Positions 19,401 to 27,044 are shown, counted from the first letter of the stretch. The stretch is 28,869 bases of DNA from Bacteroidales bacterium (GCA_016926235.1 JAFGOZ010000217.1:1-28869); one strand, 5' to 3'. Notes: generated from the sequence alone by a model not told the origin. Numbers and translations are program-made.

Positions 19401-22333
19401 GTAGTTCAACCGATATTACTGTGGCAGGTGATTTAACCCTTTCTTCAGGAGTGCTGGATGATAATGAAAATAGTATTAACGTTGCCGGTGGTATAACCAA
19501 CTCCTCTGTACATTATAGTCCAAGTTCAAGCGCAGGTGGAATTGTTTGTAATGGTGCATCCAGGCAGGAACTTTATGGTACAGGGACTTTTGGACGGTTT
19601 GAGATCAGCAATCCTTCAGATGCAGCGATGAATAATAACATTACCCTTAATAATTCATTAATACTTACAAATGGCAGCCTGGTTGTCCGGACTCATTTAT
19701 TAACTCTTGGAGCTGATATTCAGCTTTCCGGAACATTTAGTGAAAATAATATGATTATCACCAATGGCGCTGTTAGCGACAATGGAATAAAACGTATGGT
19801 GAACGCTGGAGAGTATTCTTCATTCTTCTTCCCGGTAGGTGTTCCAGGCAAGTATACACCTGTTGAATATATTATTGATACGAACACAATAGCAGGTTCA
19901 ATTACGGTTATTCCTGTTAATAATGTGCATCCAACAGCAACAAGCCCTGATGATGCATTACAATATTACTGGAGAGTAATAAATTCCGGCTTGGGAGGTT
20001 TTACGGGTGTGGTAAACTTTAACTATTTGCAGGAAGATGTATCTGTTACTTCCACAAATCTGGAATCAGACTATATTCCGGCCAGGTTGATCAGCTCGTT
20101 CTGGTCAAAATTTGGCCCGGAAGATGTGGATGATGTGAATAACATCATTGAATTTAACTTTTCCGGCACAGGCGATATTTCAGGAGATTATACCTGCGCT
20201 ATCGATACAGCATTGCCTGATACCGTGCCTGTTTTTACCACGGTAAAAGACGGTGACTGGGACGATGAAAACGTATGGTTCCGGACTGGTGAAATAAATC
20301 CGGGGGACAATGTCCCCGAAAATGGTCCGGATGGCCAGATAGTAGTTATAAATGACAGCATCTATACAAATGGTAACTTAAGGTCTGCATACAGGACTAC
20401 AATTAACCAAGCAGGGAAATTGTATATTGGCACAACGCTGGGACATTATCTCGGGGATGTTGATGGAAGTGGCACCATCCAACTTGATTTTGGAAGACTT
20501 CCTGCCGGACGGTATGAGGATTTCTTTGATTGCAGTGGAGGTACAATTGAATATAGTGGTACAGGAAATTACTACATCTCTGATGAGGGCTCAACGATAA
20601 GGAGATTGATTTTAAGCGGAACAGGAAAACGGATATTCCCTTTACTTGATTTTACCATATGTGATACGTTAAGTATAAGGGGAGCTACTCTCGATAATAC
20701 ATATAATAATGACCAGATAACGATTAATGGTTATCTGGAACGTATTTCAGGAGGTTCATTCCTTAGTGGAACCAGTTCTAATGCACGTTTTGTATTTAGT
20801 GGCAGTGCAGAACAGACCATTGAAGGAAGTTTTACAGGAAATAATGCATTCAACCGTGTAACTTTAAATAATACATCAACAGGGGTAACGTTGAATGATA
20901 CGATTGAGATTCAATCCGTTCTTACACTTACGGATGGAACCATTAATACAACAGATGATAATATTGTATATCTGCCAAATACAGCAAGTGTTTCGCCATC
21001 AGGAGGTTCTTCAGCGTCCTTTATAAATGGTCCTTTGCTTGTCGACCTGGATAATGGCTTTGATTATAACTGGCCTATTGGTGAAGGCACCCGGTTTGGC
21101 CAAATGGGTACACTCGGCATAAGCACTTCAGGAACACAGGGATGGAAAGCCGAATATGTATACGGGAATCCGCATGATGATGGATATGACACTTCCCAAT
21201 ATGATGGAAGTATAGCTGCTGTAAGCCATATGGAATACTGGAAAGTTACAGGCCCTGCAGGTACTGCTGATGTAAGGGTAAGATGGGATGCAACCAGCGA
21301 TATGAATGGATTATCTGTAGGTGATATAAATGATATCGTAATAGCTCAATGGAATGGAACTTTATGGACTGAAGTCGGATCGGATGTTTCAGGAACCGAT
21401 ATTAATGGCACTGTGTCAACCGAGGATGCCACGGCTCCAACTTTTACAGCGGGCCAGGACACTGTATTTACACTTGCTTCTTATGTTTTGCCGGGACCGA
21501 CAGCAGTGATAACCAGTACAGATTTTTATTTGTGTACGAACGAAGCAGGATATATTACCATTGAACTTACCGGAGACCAGCCCTGGTATGTTATTTATGA
21601 AATAAACGGGGCCAATCGTGATACTACTCCTGCAATTGCATCAACACCTTATTTATTGCCTGTTACCGATACAGGTACATATACATTGGCAGGGGTTTGG
21701 GATGCCAATGATCCTTCCGGTGTAACTTCGGGATCATGCCATGTGCAATATTATACCCCTCCCGATGTTGATATTGAGAATGATGATCCGGATGCAAATA
21801 ATATAATATGTGAGGGTGATACTTTAACATTTACTGCAAATGTAATTTCAGGAGTTGTAATTAATTATGAATTTATTCTGGAAGGTGTTGGAACTTTACA
21901 GAGTGGTAGTGAATCAACGTATTCCACAGCAACGCTTACTGACGGTGATGGTGTTTTTGTTGTTGCTACTTCAGATGATGGCTGTTACGATACCAGTAGT
22001 ACGAATTATATTACGGTAAATCCCTATCCGACACCCTTAATCACAGGAGACAGTACAGTTTGTGAGGGTTATACGATAGCCTATACAACACCAAATACGG
22101 GTAATACATTTGTATGGACAATTACGAACGGGTCCCTTATTTCTGATGACGGATTGGGTAATATTATAGTTCAATGGGATGCAGTGGCAGTTCCTTCAGC
22201 TTCGGTTACCGGATATGTTGAGGTTGAAGAAACGATGACAGGTTGTTCAACTAATGATACGCATCAAATAACAATATACAGAAGGCCGAATACTGGTCCC
22301 AATTATCATATACCTAATCCCTGGAGTGAATAA
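13403..22333 (+). CDS. Giant secreted modular surface protein (2976 codons)
   Basis: An uninterrupted 8.9-kb gene for a Ser/Thr/Asn/Gly-rich secreted protein, probably an adhesin or fibre subunit. From the first ATG, the first ~40 residues look non-native. A hydrophobic signal segment lies at about 46-65 (IFFIILLILHFAGGGFLYSQ), so the true start may be a later TTG. Domains: LamG/concanavalin-like (about 78-297); a conserved segment (about 316-465, VVGIGNESDG and RISEQG); then three large super-modules starting near 477, 1432 and 2279. Each opens with a W-rich segment and the pattern GSGxIxL...P.G...DF..GT.EYxG, continues in parallel-beta-helix-like repeats, and closes with a Y..PIG sandwich-like piece (about 1285, 2142, 2553). 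Ig-like domains fill about 2715-2955. It ends in RPNTGPNYHIPNPWSE, shared with the next gene. No type A or B T9SS sorting domain is visible, so its route out and anchoring are inferred to depend on the neighbouring genes. Confidence 0.85.
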   Translation: MVACLNCLFYLNLIEGFTYLGFARKGRLRCLGIELKLNLDRSLSHRIFFIILLILHFAGGGFLYSQDGPGGVGSNNGSSELTLWLRADKNVSYDATKTISAWSDYSGYGNNLSSSAEAPSFLSNTLNSLPVVYFSTNAMGLERSNVTGSDIFSAGTGTVLCVLRSVSGNTFFNWQNTTSNKVGLGLSSGAVQFDYPNTVAGTLTGTTSIISSYHFISALKTAANQYVYVDGDQDATQANALSLNTAVDSTFYLGSYNATTSNGWIGYMAELIIFNTELNSAERAIVENYLSAKYALAFTTSGNDLYNGDAPTYNYDCYVVGIGNESDGNHTLSNSSGFRISEQGGSLGVGEYVFAGHNNSSNTVVTTDLPGGVQQRWSKDWYVDVTETDGVNLRISFDFSEGIDGGTPGDISDYALLYRSGTSGNYTVVTPTGSSIENTDQVYFNVSVDDGDDGFYTLGTQDMTNSPLIGGQTWYTYITNDWNTYTTWTLDPDGSQLINPYQQVPGAADTAIVLNGTFVNIDADNATTAKIEIRGGGIVTIDGTTSGHDFGEIIGSGRIQLEEDNFPAGDTSDFITRGTVEYIGGSDITVTEGRAYYNLIINLDDANDAVIFTDSIIVNNDLTIQKGEFQINGDGTSYDDVVLTVTVLGNISVQSNGKITVGTGNPIDAAGYEIDGTSSTLPDVMGDYHKMYHQLYAYGDITNNGTIQLTNQSQPDYIDFTATGAVSLYMMNASNNTFNIYGITNLYNFIIDKGTDRTYILTIYSSNSSYFALYGPNVISRFTDHFVAPFNEGDFEIRKALWIYHGTLKLTGNIFIPTLNEREVSGASYDDTQPTDALYSDFCIGASGALWIAGDNVKVSTTAVTGDVTATGIINTTGSQALGLSGRLRVTAGTFTSRNSGGIYYWPGYSGELILEGGTITLSQLRNTGYGTGRFSYIQSGGDLIIRGDEPVGDETSGGEYSNGYGLFNLNNGDCVFQMSGGDIYIYDNNGDDEFDVLSDEGNYSVTGGKVTMTHNGGQTASIYSTANLWDLDIISANSTGTYEVNLTTDLTVSNDLFIDDYTTLDVDNGGSNSLNIGGDLTMGSTAGTNNAALTSIASTINFIGSGNSLLNITNTGNADVFHVLNLTINKNNSSNYLSIRSPGRTVNPPVEVDNLLTVSEGIFDYGPFHMEVNGGLTNAGIMGTDTASGYIELTGSNAQYTVTTSSSGNPSYGHIYFNDGDVGDEMLLVNNARFKQLTIYDGEIYIDEYLLTIDTNQVINGNPGVGFQTGKMIKLSGDHGARGIKLNLAGSYTSTSSIVYPIGTEGATDYYSPLVITFSGNEDITTGFMTTRVVNREHPASSNNVYDNYWDTYLSDDFSVSPNTNVTYNFYSGLTSNTGNEQYKLTTTWINGDATSISSIDPLDFSLNFVTGTFTAGTNGFFNSTKIFNSIQTGPWGVNSTWDNNPSPGITDIAIIHTGHTVTMGMNHDVGDLTIEEGGVLDIVSTTGHTMYTVSGSGRIRISTTTIPTGNFDGFLNNDTAIWEYYGTTNYTIPNPANLPYYPNLLITGSNGKTLPNTDLLVRKNLYIDGETVTANANDDIDVYDSVIFDNAGILRFPSTGTCALMVGKTIDMSGSSSANTIDENTGGTPGTSHSIILEEDIVMNDNAVIDLYGGTRKINLYFRGDGNSQITSSAATIAFNNLYIEKDTLTDTVTISNDFTLTDDTDRALHLTSGTLILDNSNIDISLTSGDGDFTIPSAGELILRNATCNVSGASTGILLYGKLTLENSSEMLMNDGTNENYIEYKSTGHSEINISDNAVLNVGSQIRRGTIMTGGALNYVQTGGTLIVGNNNAAQTSRAMLEVLNSGSNFTFTGGDIYIARAQSTTSPALYLDPATSTLSSGQTITFGNANTPASQSMGIYSAIDLPNIALSNAGGNNPEVKLYSLALTIDTLTIGSGTGFRADGIDLSLNGDFVNSGNFYHDNNITSFVGTVKQNIVGTTAFYDLTVNKSDTLELSSSTDITVAGDLTLSSGVLDDNENSINVAGGITNSSVHYSPSSSAGGIVCNGASRQELYGTGTFGRFEISNPSDAAMNNNITLNNSLILTNGSLVVRTHLLTLGADIQLSGTFSENNMIITNGAVSDNGIKRMVNAGEYSSFFFPVGVPGKYTPVEYIIDTNTIAGSITVIPVNNVHPTATSPDDALQYYWRVINSGLGGFTGVVNFNYLQEDVSVTSTNLESDYIPARLISSFWSKFGPEDVDDVNNIIEFNFSGTGDISGDYTCAIDTALPDTVPVFTTVKDGDWDDENVWFRTGEINPGDNVPENGPDGQIVVINDSIYTNGNLRSAYRTTINQAGKLYIGTTLGHYLGDVDGSGTIQLDFGRLPAGRYEDFFDCSGGTIEYSGTGNYYISDEGSTIRRLILSGTGKRIFPLLDFTICDTLSIRGATLDNTYNNDQITINGYLERISGGSFLSGTSSNARFVFSGSAEQTIEGSFTGNNAFNRVTLNNTSTGVTLNDTIEIQSVLTLTDGTINTTDDNIVYLPNTASVSPSGGSSASFINGPLLVDLDNGFDYNWPIGEGTRFGQMGTLGISTSGTQGWKAEYVYGNPHDDGYDTSQYDGSIAAVSHMEYWKVTGPAGTADVRVRWDATSDMNGLSVGDINDIVIAQWNGTLWTEVGSDVSGTDINGTVSTEDATAPTFTAGQDTVFTLASYVLPGPTAVITSTDFYLCTNEAGYITIELTGDQPWYVIYEINGANRDTTPAIASTPYLLPVTDTGTYTLAGVWDANDPSGVTSGSCHVQYYTPPDVDIENDDPDANNIICEGDTLTFTANVISGVVINYEFILEGVGTLQSGSESTYSTATLTDGDGVFVVATSDDGCYDTSSTNYITVNPYPTPLITGDSTVCEGYTIAYTTPNTGNTFVWTITNGSLISDDGLGNIIVQWDAVAVPSASVTGYVEVEETMTGCSTNDTHQITIYRRPNTGPNYHIPNPWSE

Positions 22334-22756
22334 TAGACACGAATGAAGAATAATAAAACATATAAAATCAGTATCAACATTGCCTATTCAATGTTCCTTA
22401 AATCAGGTGCATTGGAGAGTTTACAAAAATCCCTTGATAAGGGGGAAAAAGTTCTTTGGGGCAGGGCAGGGCCTGATGCCTGGACTGGCTTGCCCCCACC
22501 TGGATAGAGTTGTGAAAATAAAGTATAAAAAGTAAAAAAAATAAATGTATGACGAAGGACGAAAGATGCATGACGCTGAGAGGATTGTGGGACAATGAGA
22601 TGAGAGCGTGGATTAGTTTATACTACAACGCCCCTCTCAATACCCACTACCCAACGTCAATCATCAATCGTCAATCGTCAAACAATACAATCCATATCAA
22701 AGAATTACAAGAATTAATTATAAATAACAATTTGTTTAACCTTAATTTTTAAGATT
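22334..22756. other. Intergenic region with dispersed-repeat fragments
   Basis: 423 nt with no convincing gene. It holds a CCCTT-GAT-AAGGG hairpin (22431-22443), then a GC-rich stretch closed by GGGGCA (22458-22463) and TGCCCC (22491-22496). Short word repeats include GACGAAGGACGAAAGATGCA and TCAATCGTCAATCGTCA. Such scraps are common between Bacteroidota genes. The gap separates the giant gene from the next secreted gene, which may therefore have its own promoter, although no TAnnTTTG match was found. Confidence 0.6.
22431..22496. repeat. Hairpin-containing repeat fragment
   Basis: The perfect stem CCCTT/AAGGG (loop GAT) is followed within 15 nt by a longer GC-rich inverted repeat (GGGGCA...TGCCCC). 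On the minus strand the first stem is followed by ATTTTTG. There is no minus-strand gene to terminate here, so a dispersed repeat is more likely than a terminator. Confidence 0.4.
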
Positions 22757-23734
22757 ATGAAAACGAAAAACATCTTTAAAGTGTTGTTAACCTTGGCGAT
22801 AGCTTTGGTTGTGAATGTAAGCCTTATGGCTCAGTATCCACCTTCTCCTTTTGCGTTGTATGATGCAAATGAAACGGTACCAACTGCAATTGACTCTGCT
22901 ACAACTGGTATGACCTTACCATACTATGTTTTGCCAGATGCCTATTATCATCCTAACTATGTAGCATTAGGTCAGCTAACCACTGGATTTCAATGGGACT
23001 GGGAAATAAGTACCAACCCCGGTGGCGCTGCTATAGTTGGTGCAGCTGATACTGCCAACTATGTTGAAGTAACATGGGGTGCAGCTGGTGATTATGTACT
23101 TCGTGTTTCTGAAGTTGCCCCTGCTGCATATGGCGGTTGTGACGGAGATACTACTATAATGAATGTAACCGTATTGCCTGTTCCAACTTTGGGATTTGAA
23201 CCAACAGCAATCGGCTCTTATATTGGTGACAGTATCCAGGTTTGTGAAGGTGATGCACAGTTGACTGATATTGTAACAGTTAACATCACAGGTATTACAC
23301 CGTTTAATTTGATCTGGGATTTTGAGATTGCAACAATGGATGCAACCAATACGAAAGACGAATGGTTTGATACAGATAAAACAACAAACTATGGAGTTCA
23401 AACCTATGCTGTTGAATACACAGCTGCTGCACCGGACTCAGTTACAACAACTGCCTATGACTTGCAAAGACCAGATGACGGAGTTTATGATTGTATTGGA
23501 GGGAAAACCACTGTTTATACATACAGTATTACTGGTGTTAACGGAAGGATTTCCCGTAAATCAGACTATCTGATTAATACTTCTGGCGCTAATGCCGGTT
23601 TTAACTACTGGGATTACCTGGCTGCAAATAATGTAGGAGCAGCAGGTAACACAGCTGATGGTGTTGAAATCATCGTTAACCCAAGACCGGATACCGGACC
23701 TATCTATCATATACCTAACAACTGGGCAGAATAA
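22757..23734 (+). CDS. Secreted Ig-like protein with RPxTGPxYHIPN C-terminal motif
   Basis: A 325-residue secreted protein with a clear signal peptide (MKTKNIFKVLLTLAIALVVN, cleavage near LMAQ, residue 26). The mature protein appears to hold two Ig/PKD-like beta-sandwich domains. The first has FQWDWEIS, then VEVTWG, GDYVLRVSE and GGCDGDT. The second follows the cysteine phrase VCEGDAQLTDIVTVNITG. It ends in RPDTGPIYHIPNNWAE, almost identical to the end of the giant upstream protein. It has no visible T9SS sorting domain. Small size and simple architecture would suit a repeating structural subunit, but that is inference. It stands alone between two long non-coding gaps (423 and 687 nt), so its expression may differ from its neighbours. 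Family not recognised beyond the Ig-like fold. Confidence 0.8.
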   Translation: MKTKNIFKVLLTLAIALVVNVSLMAQYPPSPFALYDANETVPTAIDSATTGMTLPYYVLPDAYYHPNYVALGQLTTGFQWDWEISTNPGGAAIVGAADTANYVEVTWGAAGDYVLRVSEVAPAAYGGCDGDTTIMNVTVLPVPTLGFEPTAIGSYIGDSIQVCEGDAQLTDIVTVNITGITPFNLIWDFEIATMDATNTKDEWFDTDKTTNYGVQTYAVEYTAAAPDSVTTTAYDLQRPDDGVYDCIGGKTTVYTYSITGVNGRISRKSDYLINTSGANAGFNYWDYLAANNVGAAGNTADGVEIIVNPRPDTGPIYHIPNNWAE

Positions 23735-24421
23735 AAATATTCTGTATGCCTTAAAAGGCTGCAATTTCAGCAATGCTGAGGAGGAGCTTAATGGGTAAGG
23801 TATAGATAGATATTAAAGATGTTTGAAACCAGCTTCAGGGATTGGTAAGGTTACAATCCCTGAAGCCTTGGGTTCAAAGCATTGTAAACTCTAAAATTCA
23901 TGGTAGGCGTACCATGAGAGATGTGCCCGGTCCGGTGTTAAATAATGCATGCCAATACTTGTATCAGGTATTGGTTATCCCTTACTTAACATTTGTCGAT
24001 CGGTTTAGATACTTGAGGAAGTCGTTGTTGATTGCCTGGTTAGTAATTCAGGCAAAAGCAATTGGATGGGGTTTATCTTGAAATTAACCGGACTGTAGAC
24101 TTTAATCCATTGTATCCGTTGAGATGCAGGAGGATAAGCTACAGAATAGGGTACGATAGATAAACATATAATGGATTTATAGTTGCGGGTAGTGGGTGAA
24201 AACAGGGTGTTTTGACCCCGACTATCTTACATGCAATGGATTTATTGTATTCTGCCCAAAATGGGTTGGTCCAGACTTCTGAATGTATATATTATATATA
24301 TGTATAACAAATTAGTACAAAATGCAACAAACCATAGCTATGTGGCTAATAACCAATAGTAAATAGCTGGCAGCTGATAGCTGAAAACTATACTAATAGC
24401 TAATGGCTAAATGCGAATAAC
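23735..24421 (+). other. Hairpin-rich intergenic region, candidate structured RNA
   Basis: 687 nt without a convincing gene but with many inverted repeats. GCTTCAGGGATTG/CAATCCCTGAAGC is a perfect 13-bp stem at 23832-23866, extended by outer pairs to 23822-23878. TCATGGTA/TACCATGA lies at 23898-23917, CCAATAC/GTATTGG at 23952-23974 and TTGCCTG/CAGGCAA at 24032-24055. A two-layer stem occupies 24179-24225. AATCCATTG (24104-24112) can pair over a distance with CAATGGATT (24234-24242), enclosing that two-layer stem. The last ~130 nt are AGCT-rich short repeats (TAGCTGGCAGCTGATAGCTG). No U-tract follows the main stem, so it is not a standard terminator. Confidence 0.5.
23822..23878 (+). other. 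Strong long hairpin
   Basis: A perfect 13-bp stem (23832-23844 with 23854-23866, loop GTAAGGTTA) is extended by outer pairs TTTGAAACC/GGTTCAAA with one bulged A. It lies about 90 nt after the stop of the small Ig-like gene. It is the most stable-looking hairpin in the window by eye, and it lacks a trailing T-run. An mRNA 3'-end stabiliser or processing site is a reasonable guess. Confidence 0.6.
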
Positions 24422-25468
24422 ATGGTGCGTAAACACCACATAAAATGGATAGTGACGCTGATACTGGCGCTCATGCTCATGGGGCGGTCATCCGGTCAGG
24501 TAATTGACACGGTATGTCCCGGAGACAGGGGTGTTATGTATGGTGTAACCGGCAGTCCTACATCATTCTTCCACTGGAATGTTGAGGGTGGCCAGATTGT
24601 CCATGATTTTGGTGATACCATCGTAGTAAATTGGGGAACTGACAGGGGGACATATACCATATCTGTAATTGAAGAAAGTCAATACGGATGTTTGGGTACA
24701 GAGCAATTTGCTGATGTAGTAATTTTGGGAGGACCGGATGTGGATATTGGTGTTGATCCGGTATTCTGTCAGGGAGACTCTGAGCTTATTTATGCCTTCG
24801 TAGACGGTAATGTAATTAATTACCAGTGGAGTACAGGAAGTACATCCAGAGAGATTGTTGTTTATTATGCCGGTGAATATTCTATTGAGGTAACTGATGA
24901 TCTTGGTTGTATGGCAAGGGATACTATAGATGTGACAGTAAATCCATTACCTGTATTCAGTGCCGGAATGGACACAACTTTGTGCAGGCTTGAAGGGCTT
25001 GAAATATCGGCGGATAATCCTGATTATATGTATACCTGGACATGTGAGGAATGGGATGCAATTCAAAATGGTCAGTATATTGAGGTATTCCAATCTCATT
25101 ACGACCAGGTGGTTGTAGCTGAGGCTACAGATATAAATAATTGTGTGTCTACAGATACTGTTATTGTTTATCACTGTCCAAACGGATTGTGGGATATAAC
25201 CAACGTATTTTCACCTAACGAGAGTGATAATACAAATAGAACGTGGGAGATTCATGGCTTACAATACTATCCGGAAGCTGAAATTTTGGTGTTCGACAGA
25301 TGGGGAAGATTGGTGTTTAAAGGTTCAGGATTTACCACGGATGATACAGGTTGGGATGGTACGGATCTTGGAGGTAGAAAGCTGCCTATGGATTCATACC
25401 ATTATGTAATCAACTTCAACTCGAAGGATATACCTACTATTACGGGTATTGTAACTATTGTAAGGTAA
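24422..25468 (+). CDS. Ig-like protein with C-terminal gliding/T9SS type B (CHU_C) domain
   Basis: A 348-residue secreted protein. The signal peptide covers about residues 1-26 (WIVTLILALMLMGRSSGQ). Three cysteine-paired Ig-like domains follow: VCPGDRG...YGCLGTEQ, FCQGDSE...LGCMARD and LCRLEGL...NNCVSTD. The last ~90 residues (about 258-348) are the gliding-motility-associated C-terminal domain, with ITNVFSPNESDN, ILVFDRWGRLVFKG, GWDGTDLGGR and YHYVINF. Known proteins with this domain are exported by the type IX system and attached to the cell surface, often with a PorP/SprF-like partner; SprB/SprF of Flavobacterium johnsoniae is the reference case. Such a partner follows here after 16 nt. 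The first Ig domain resembles the last Ig domain of the giant protein and the first of the small one. Likely the anchor or cap of this surface structure. Confidence 0.88.
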   Translation: MVRKHHIKWIVTLILALMLMGRSSGQVIDTVCPGDRGVMYGVTGSPTSFFHWNVEGGQIVHDFGDTIVVNWGTDRGTYTISVIEESQYGCLGTEQFADVVILGGPDVDIGVDPVFCQGDSELIYAFVDGNVINYQWSTGSTSREIVVYYAGEYSIEVTDDLGCMARDTIDVTVNPLPVFSAGMDTTLCRLEGLEISADNPDYMYTWTCEEWDAIQNGQYIEVFQSHYDQVVVAEATDINNCVSTDTVIVYHCPNGLWDITNVFSPNESDNTNRTWEIHGLQYYPEAEILVFDRWGRLVFKGSGFTTDDTGWDGTDLGGRKLPMDSYHYVINFNSKDIPTITGIVTIVR

Positions 25469-25484
25469 TTTAATACAAATAATT

Positions 25485-26534
25485 ATGGAAACAACAATAA
25501 ATAAAAGACCTATTCCGGGGAGATATCCCGGCCAGGTATTTTGGTTGTTTTTCGCATTTATCCTATTGATCTTTATTTTGAATGTAAACGCGCAGATGAC
25601 ACCCTTATTTAGTCAATATACAATGAATGGGTATTTGATTAACCCTGCTATGGCAGGTAGTGAAGGATATACTGCGATAAGCCTTGTTGCACGGGAACAA
25701 TGGATAGGTATGGGGAGTTATAACCAAACACCCAAAATGCAAGCCTTAAGTGCAGAAACAAGGGTGCTGAAGAATAGTTTTATTGCACGGACTCTTTCAA
25801 TAAAGAAAAGAAGGCGTAGAGGATCTAGTAGTGGCAGGGTTGGTTTGGGCACTTATCTGTTTAATGATAAGAATGGACATATAGACAGGTTGGGGATGAA
25901 TTTAACTTATGCTTATCATATTAATTTCAGATATGCACAACTGTCTTTTGGGTTATCGGGTATGTTTTATCAATATAATGTGAACAAGGCTGCATTTATT
26001 CCGTATTCTTCTGATGATATGTTTTTGCAAAGTCTGGATAAAGCATATTTTATGCCAGATGCTACCTTTGGTGTGTATTATCGAAATCCGCAAGTTTATG
26101 CCGGTTTGTCGGCAAACCAGCTTTTTGAAACCAATTTGTACTATCTCTTTGTGGATGATAATTTTCAATATCATCAGGCTGAACGCAATTATATGCTGTT
26201 AGCAGGTTATCAATATGAATTACCAGCCGTAAGAGAAATGACTTTTGAACCGTCTGTACTTATTAAATCGAATGACTATTTCAATTTTCAACTCGATATA
26301 AATACCAAACTTTATTTACGAAAAACTTATTTTACAGGGGTGTCGTACCGAACCGGTAATTATGGTTCCTTTGTTGTGATGAGTGGATTGAAAATTTCGG
26401 ATTTTTATTTTAGTTACTCCTACGATTATAATTTTGGTACAATTCGAAAATTCACCTATGGTTCGCATGAAATTGTTGCAACCTATAAATTTGGAGATAA
26501 TGCCCGTCGATACAGGTGGTTGAACAGGTATTAG
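25485..26534 (+). CDS. PorP/SprF family type IX secretion membrane protein
   Basis: A 349-residue outer-membrane protein of the PorP/SprF family. The N-terminus has a hydrophobic export signal (about 20-37) ending NVNAQ. The family opening follows: TPLFSQYTMNGYLINPAMAG. Alternating aromatic/polar strands run to the end, consistent with a beta-barrel (YFTGVSYRTGNYGSFVVMSG, FYFSYSYDYNFGTIRKFTYG). PorP/SprF proteins work with T9SS cargo bearing type B C-terminal domains; in F. johnsoniae SprF is needed for surface delivery of SprB. The preceding gene encodes exactly such a cargo 16 nt upstream, so the pair is one operon and probably a dedicated cargo-anchor set. Stop at 26532-26534; no clear terminator follows. 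Confidence 0.88.
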   Translation: METTINKRPIPGRYPGQVFWLFFAFILLIFILNVNAQMTPLFSQYTMNGYLINPAMAGSEGYTAISLVAREQWIGMGSYNQTPKMQALSAETRVLKNSFIARTLSIKKRRRRGSSSGRVGLGTYLFNDKNGHIDRLGMNLTYAYHINFRYAQLSFGLSGMFYQYNVNKAAFIPYSSDDMFLQSLDKAYFMPDATFGVYYRNPQVYAGLSANQLFETNLYYLFVDDNFQYHQAERNYMLLAGYQYELPAVREMTFEPSVLIKSNDYFNFQLDINTKLYLRKTYFTGVSYRTGNYGSFVVMSGLKISDFYFSYSYDYNFGTIRKFTYGSHEIVATYKFGDNARRYRWLNRY

Positions 26535-26778
26535 GGTTGGCTTAACTTGTTGAGATTTTAAAATTCAGAAACTTACTTTACCTGGATATAGGATATTTTA
26601 TTCTGAAAAGGGTTAGAGGAAATAAAATTCAACTTAACTAAAATATCAAATGTTAATATTATTTACTTTTCTTTCTCATTTAAAAATTTCTTAGATGTAA
26701 TTCTTGGTTTAGTTTTTTAAATCAAATACTCCTTAAAAGATTACCCAAACAATTGGCAGCATACCACTCGTATAGGGT

Positions 26779-27016
26779 CCCCTCTGTCCCATGGCATCTC
26801 CCTGTTGATGAGACGGCACGGAATGTAGGTTTGTTAAAATTCAAGAGTCTGGTATTTTCATTGATAATACTGTGCTAAAGGTTTAAAAATTAAGATACCC
26901 ATATCATAGCAGGACATTTTAGTTTTATCTTTAGTACGATCCAAACCAATTGGCAGCATACATTTCAATTACTTGTCTCAACTCGGGGAGATGTCCGCCG
27001 CGGCGGACAGAGTGAG
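26779..27016 (+). mobile_element. Left copy of palindrome-ended repeat (candidate MITE)
   Basis: It begins CCCCTCTGTCCCATGGCATC and ends with CTCGGGGAGATGTCC...GGACAGAG, so its two ends are roughly inverted copies (CCCTCTG.C...CATCTCCC versus GGGGAGATG...CAGAG). An internal box CCAAACCAATTGGCAGCATA (from 26941) precedes the right end. The same parts in the same order and orientation recur at 27515-27691, after the nuclease gene. A separate copy of the box stands just outside at 26745-26766. This copy is more decayed than the right one. No transposase is encoded inside. Confidence 0.6.
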
Positions 27017-27044
27017 AGAAGAGAAGTAGTATACGAAAAATGCA

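Noticed and set aside
22976..23401. 141-codon minus-strand frame inside the small Ig-like gene
   Set aside because: Cysteine-rich antisense shadow; the plus-strand frame has a signal peptide and Ig-like domains.
23832..23866. Rho-independent terminator after the small Ig-like gene
   Set aside because: The stem is strong but no T-run follows on the plus strand.
23842..24081. 79-codon frame in the gap before the CHU_C gene
   Set aside because: It overlaps several strong hairpins, has no recognisable motif or signal peptide, and begins inside the loop-stem of the longest hairpin.
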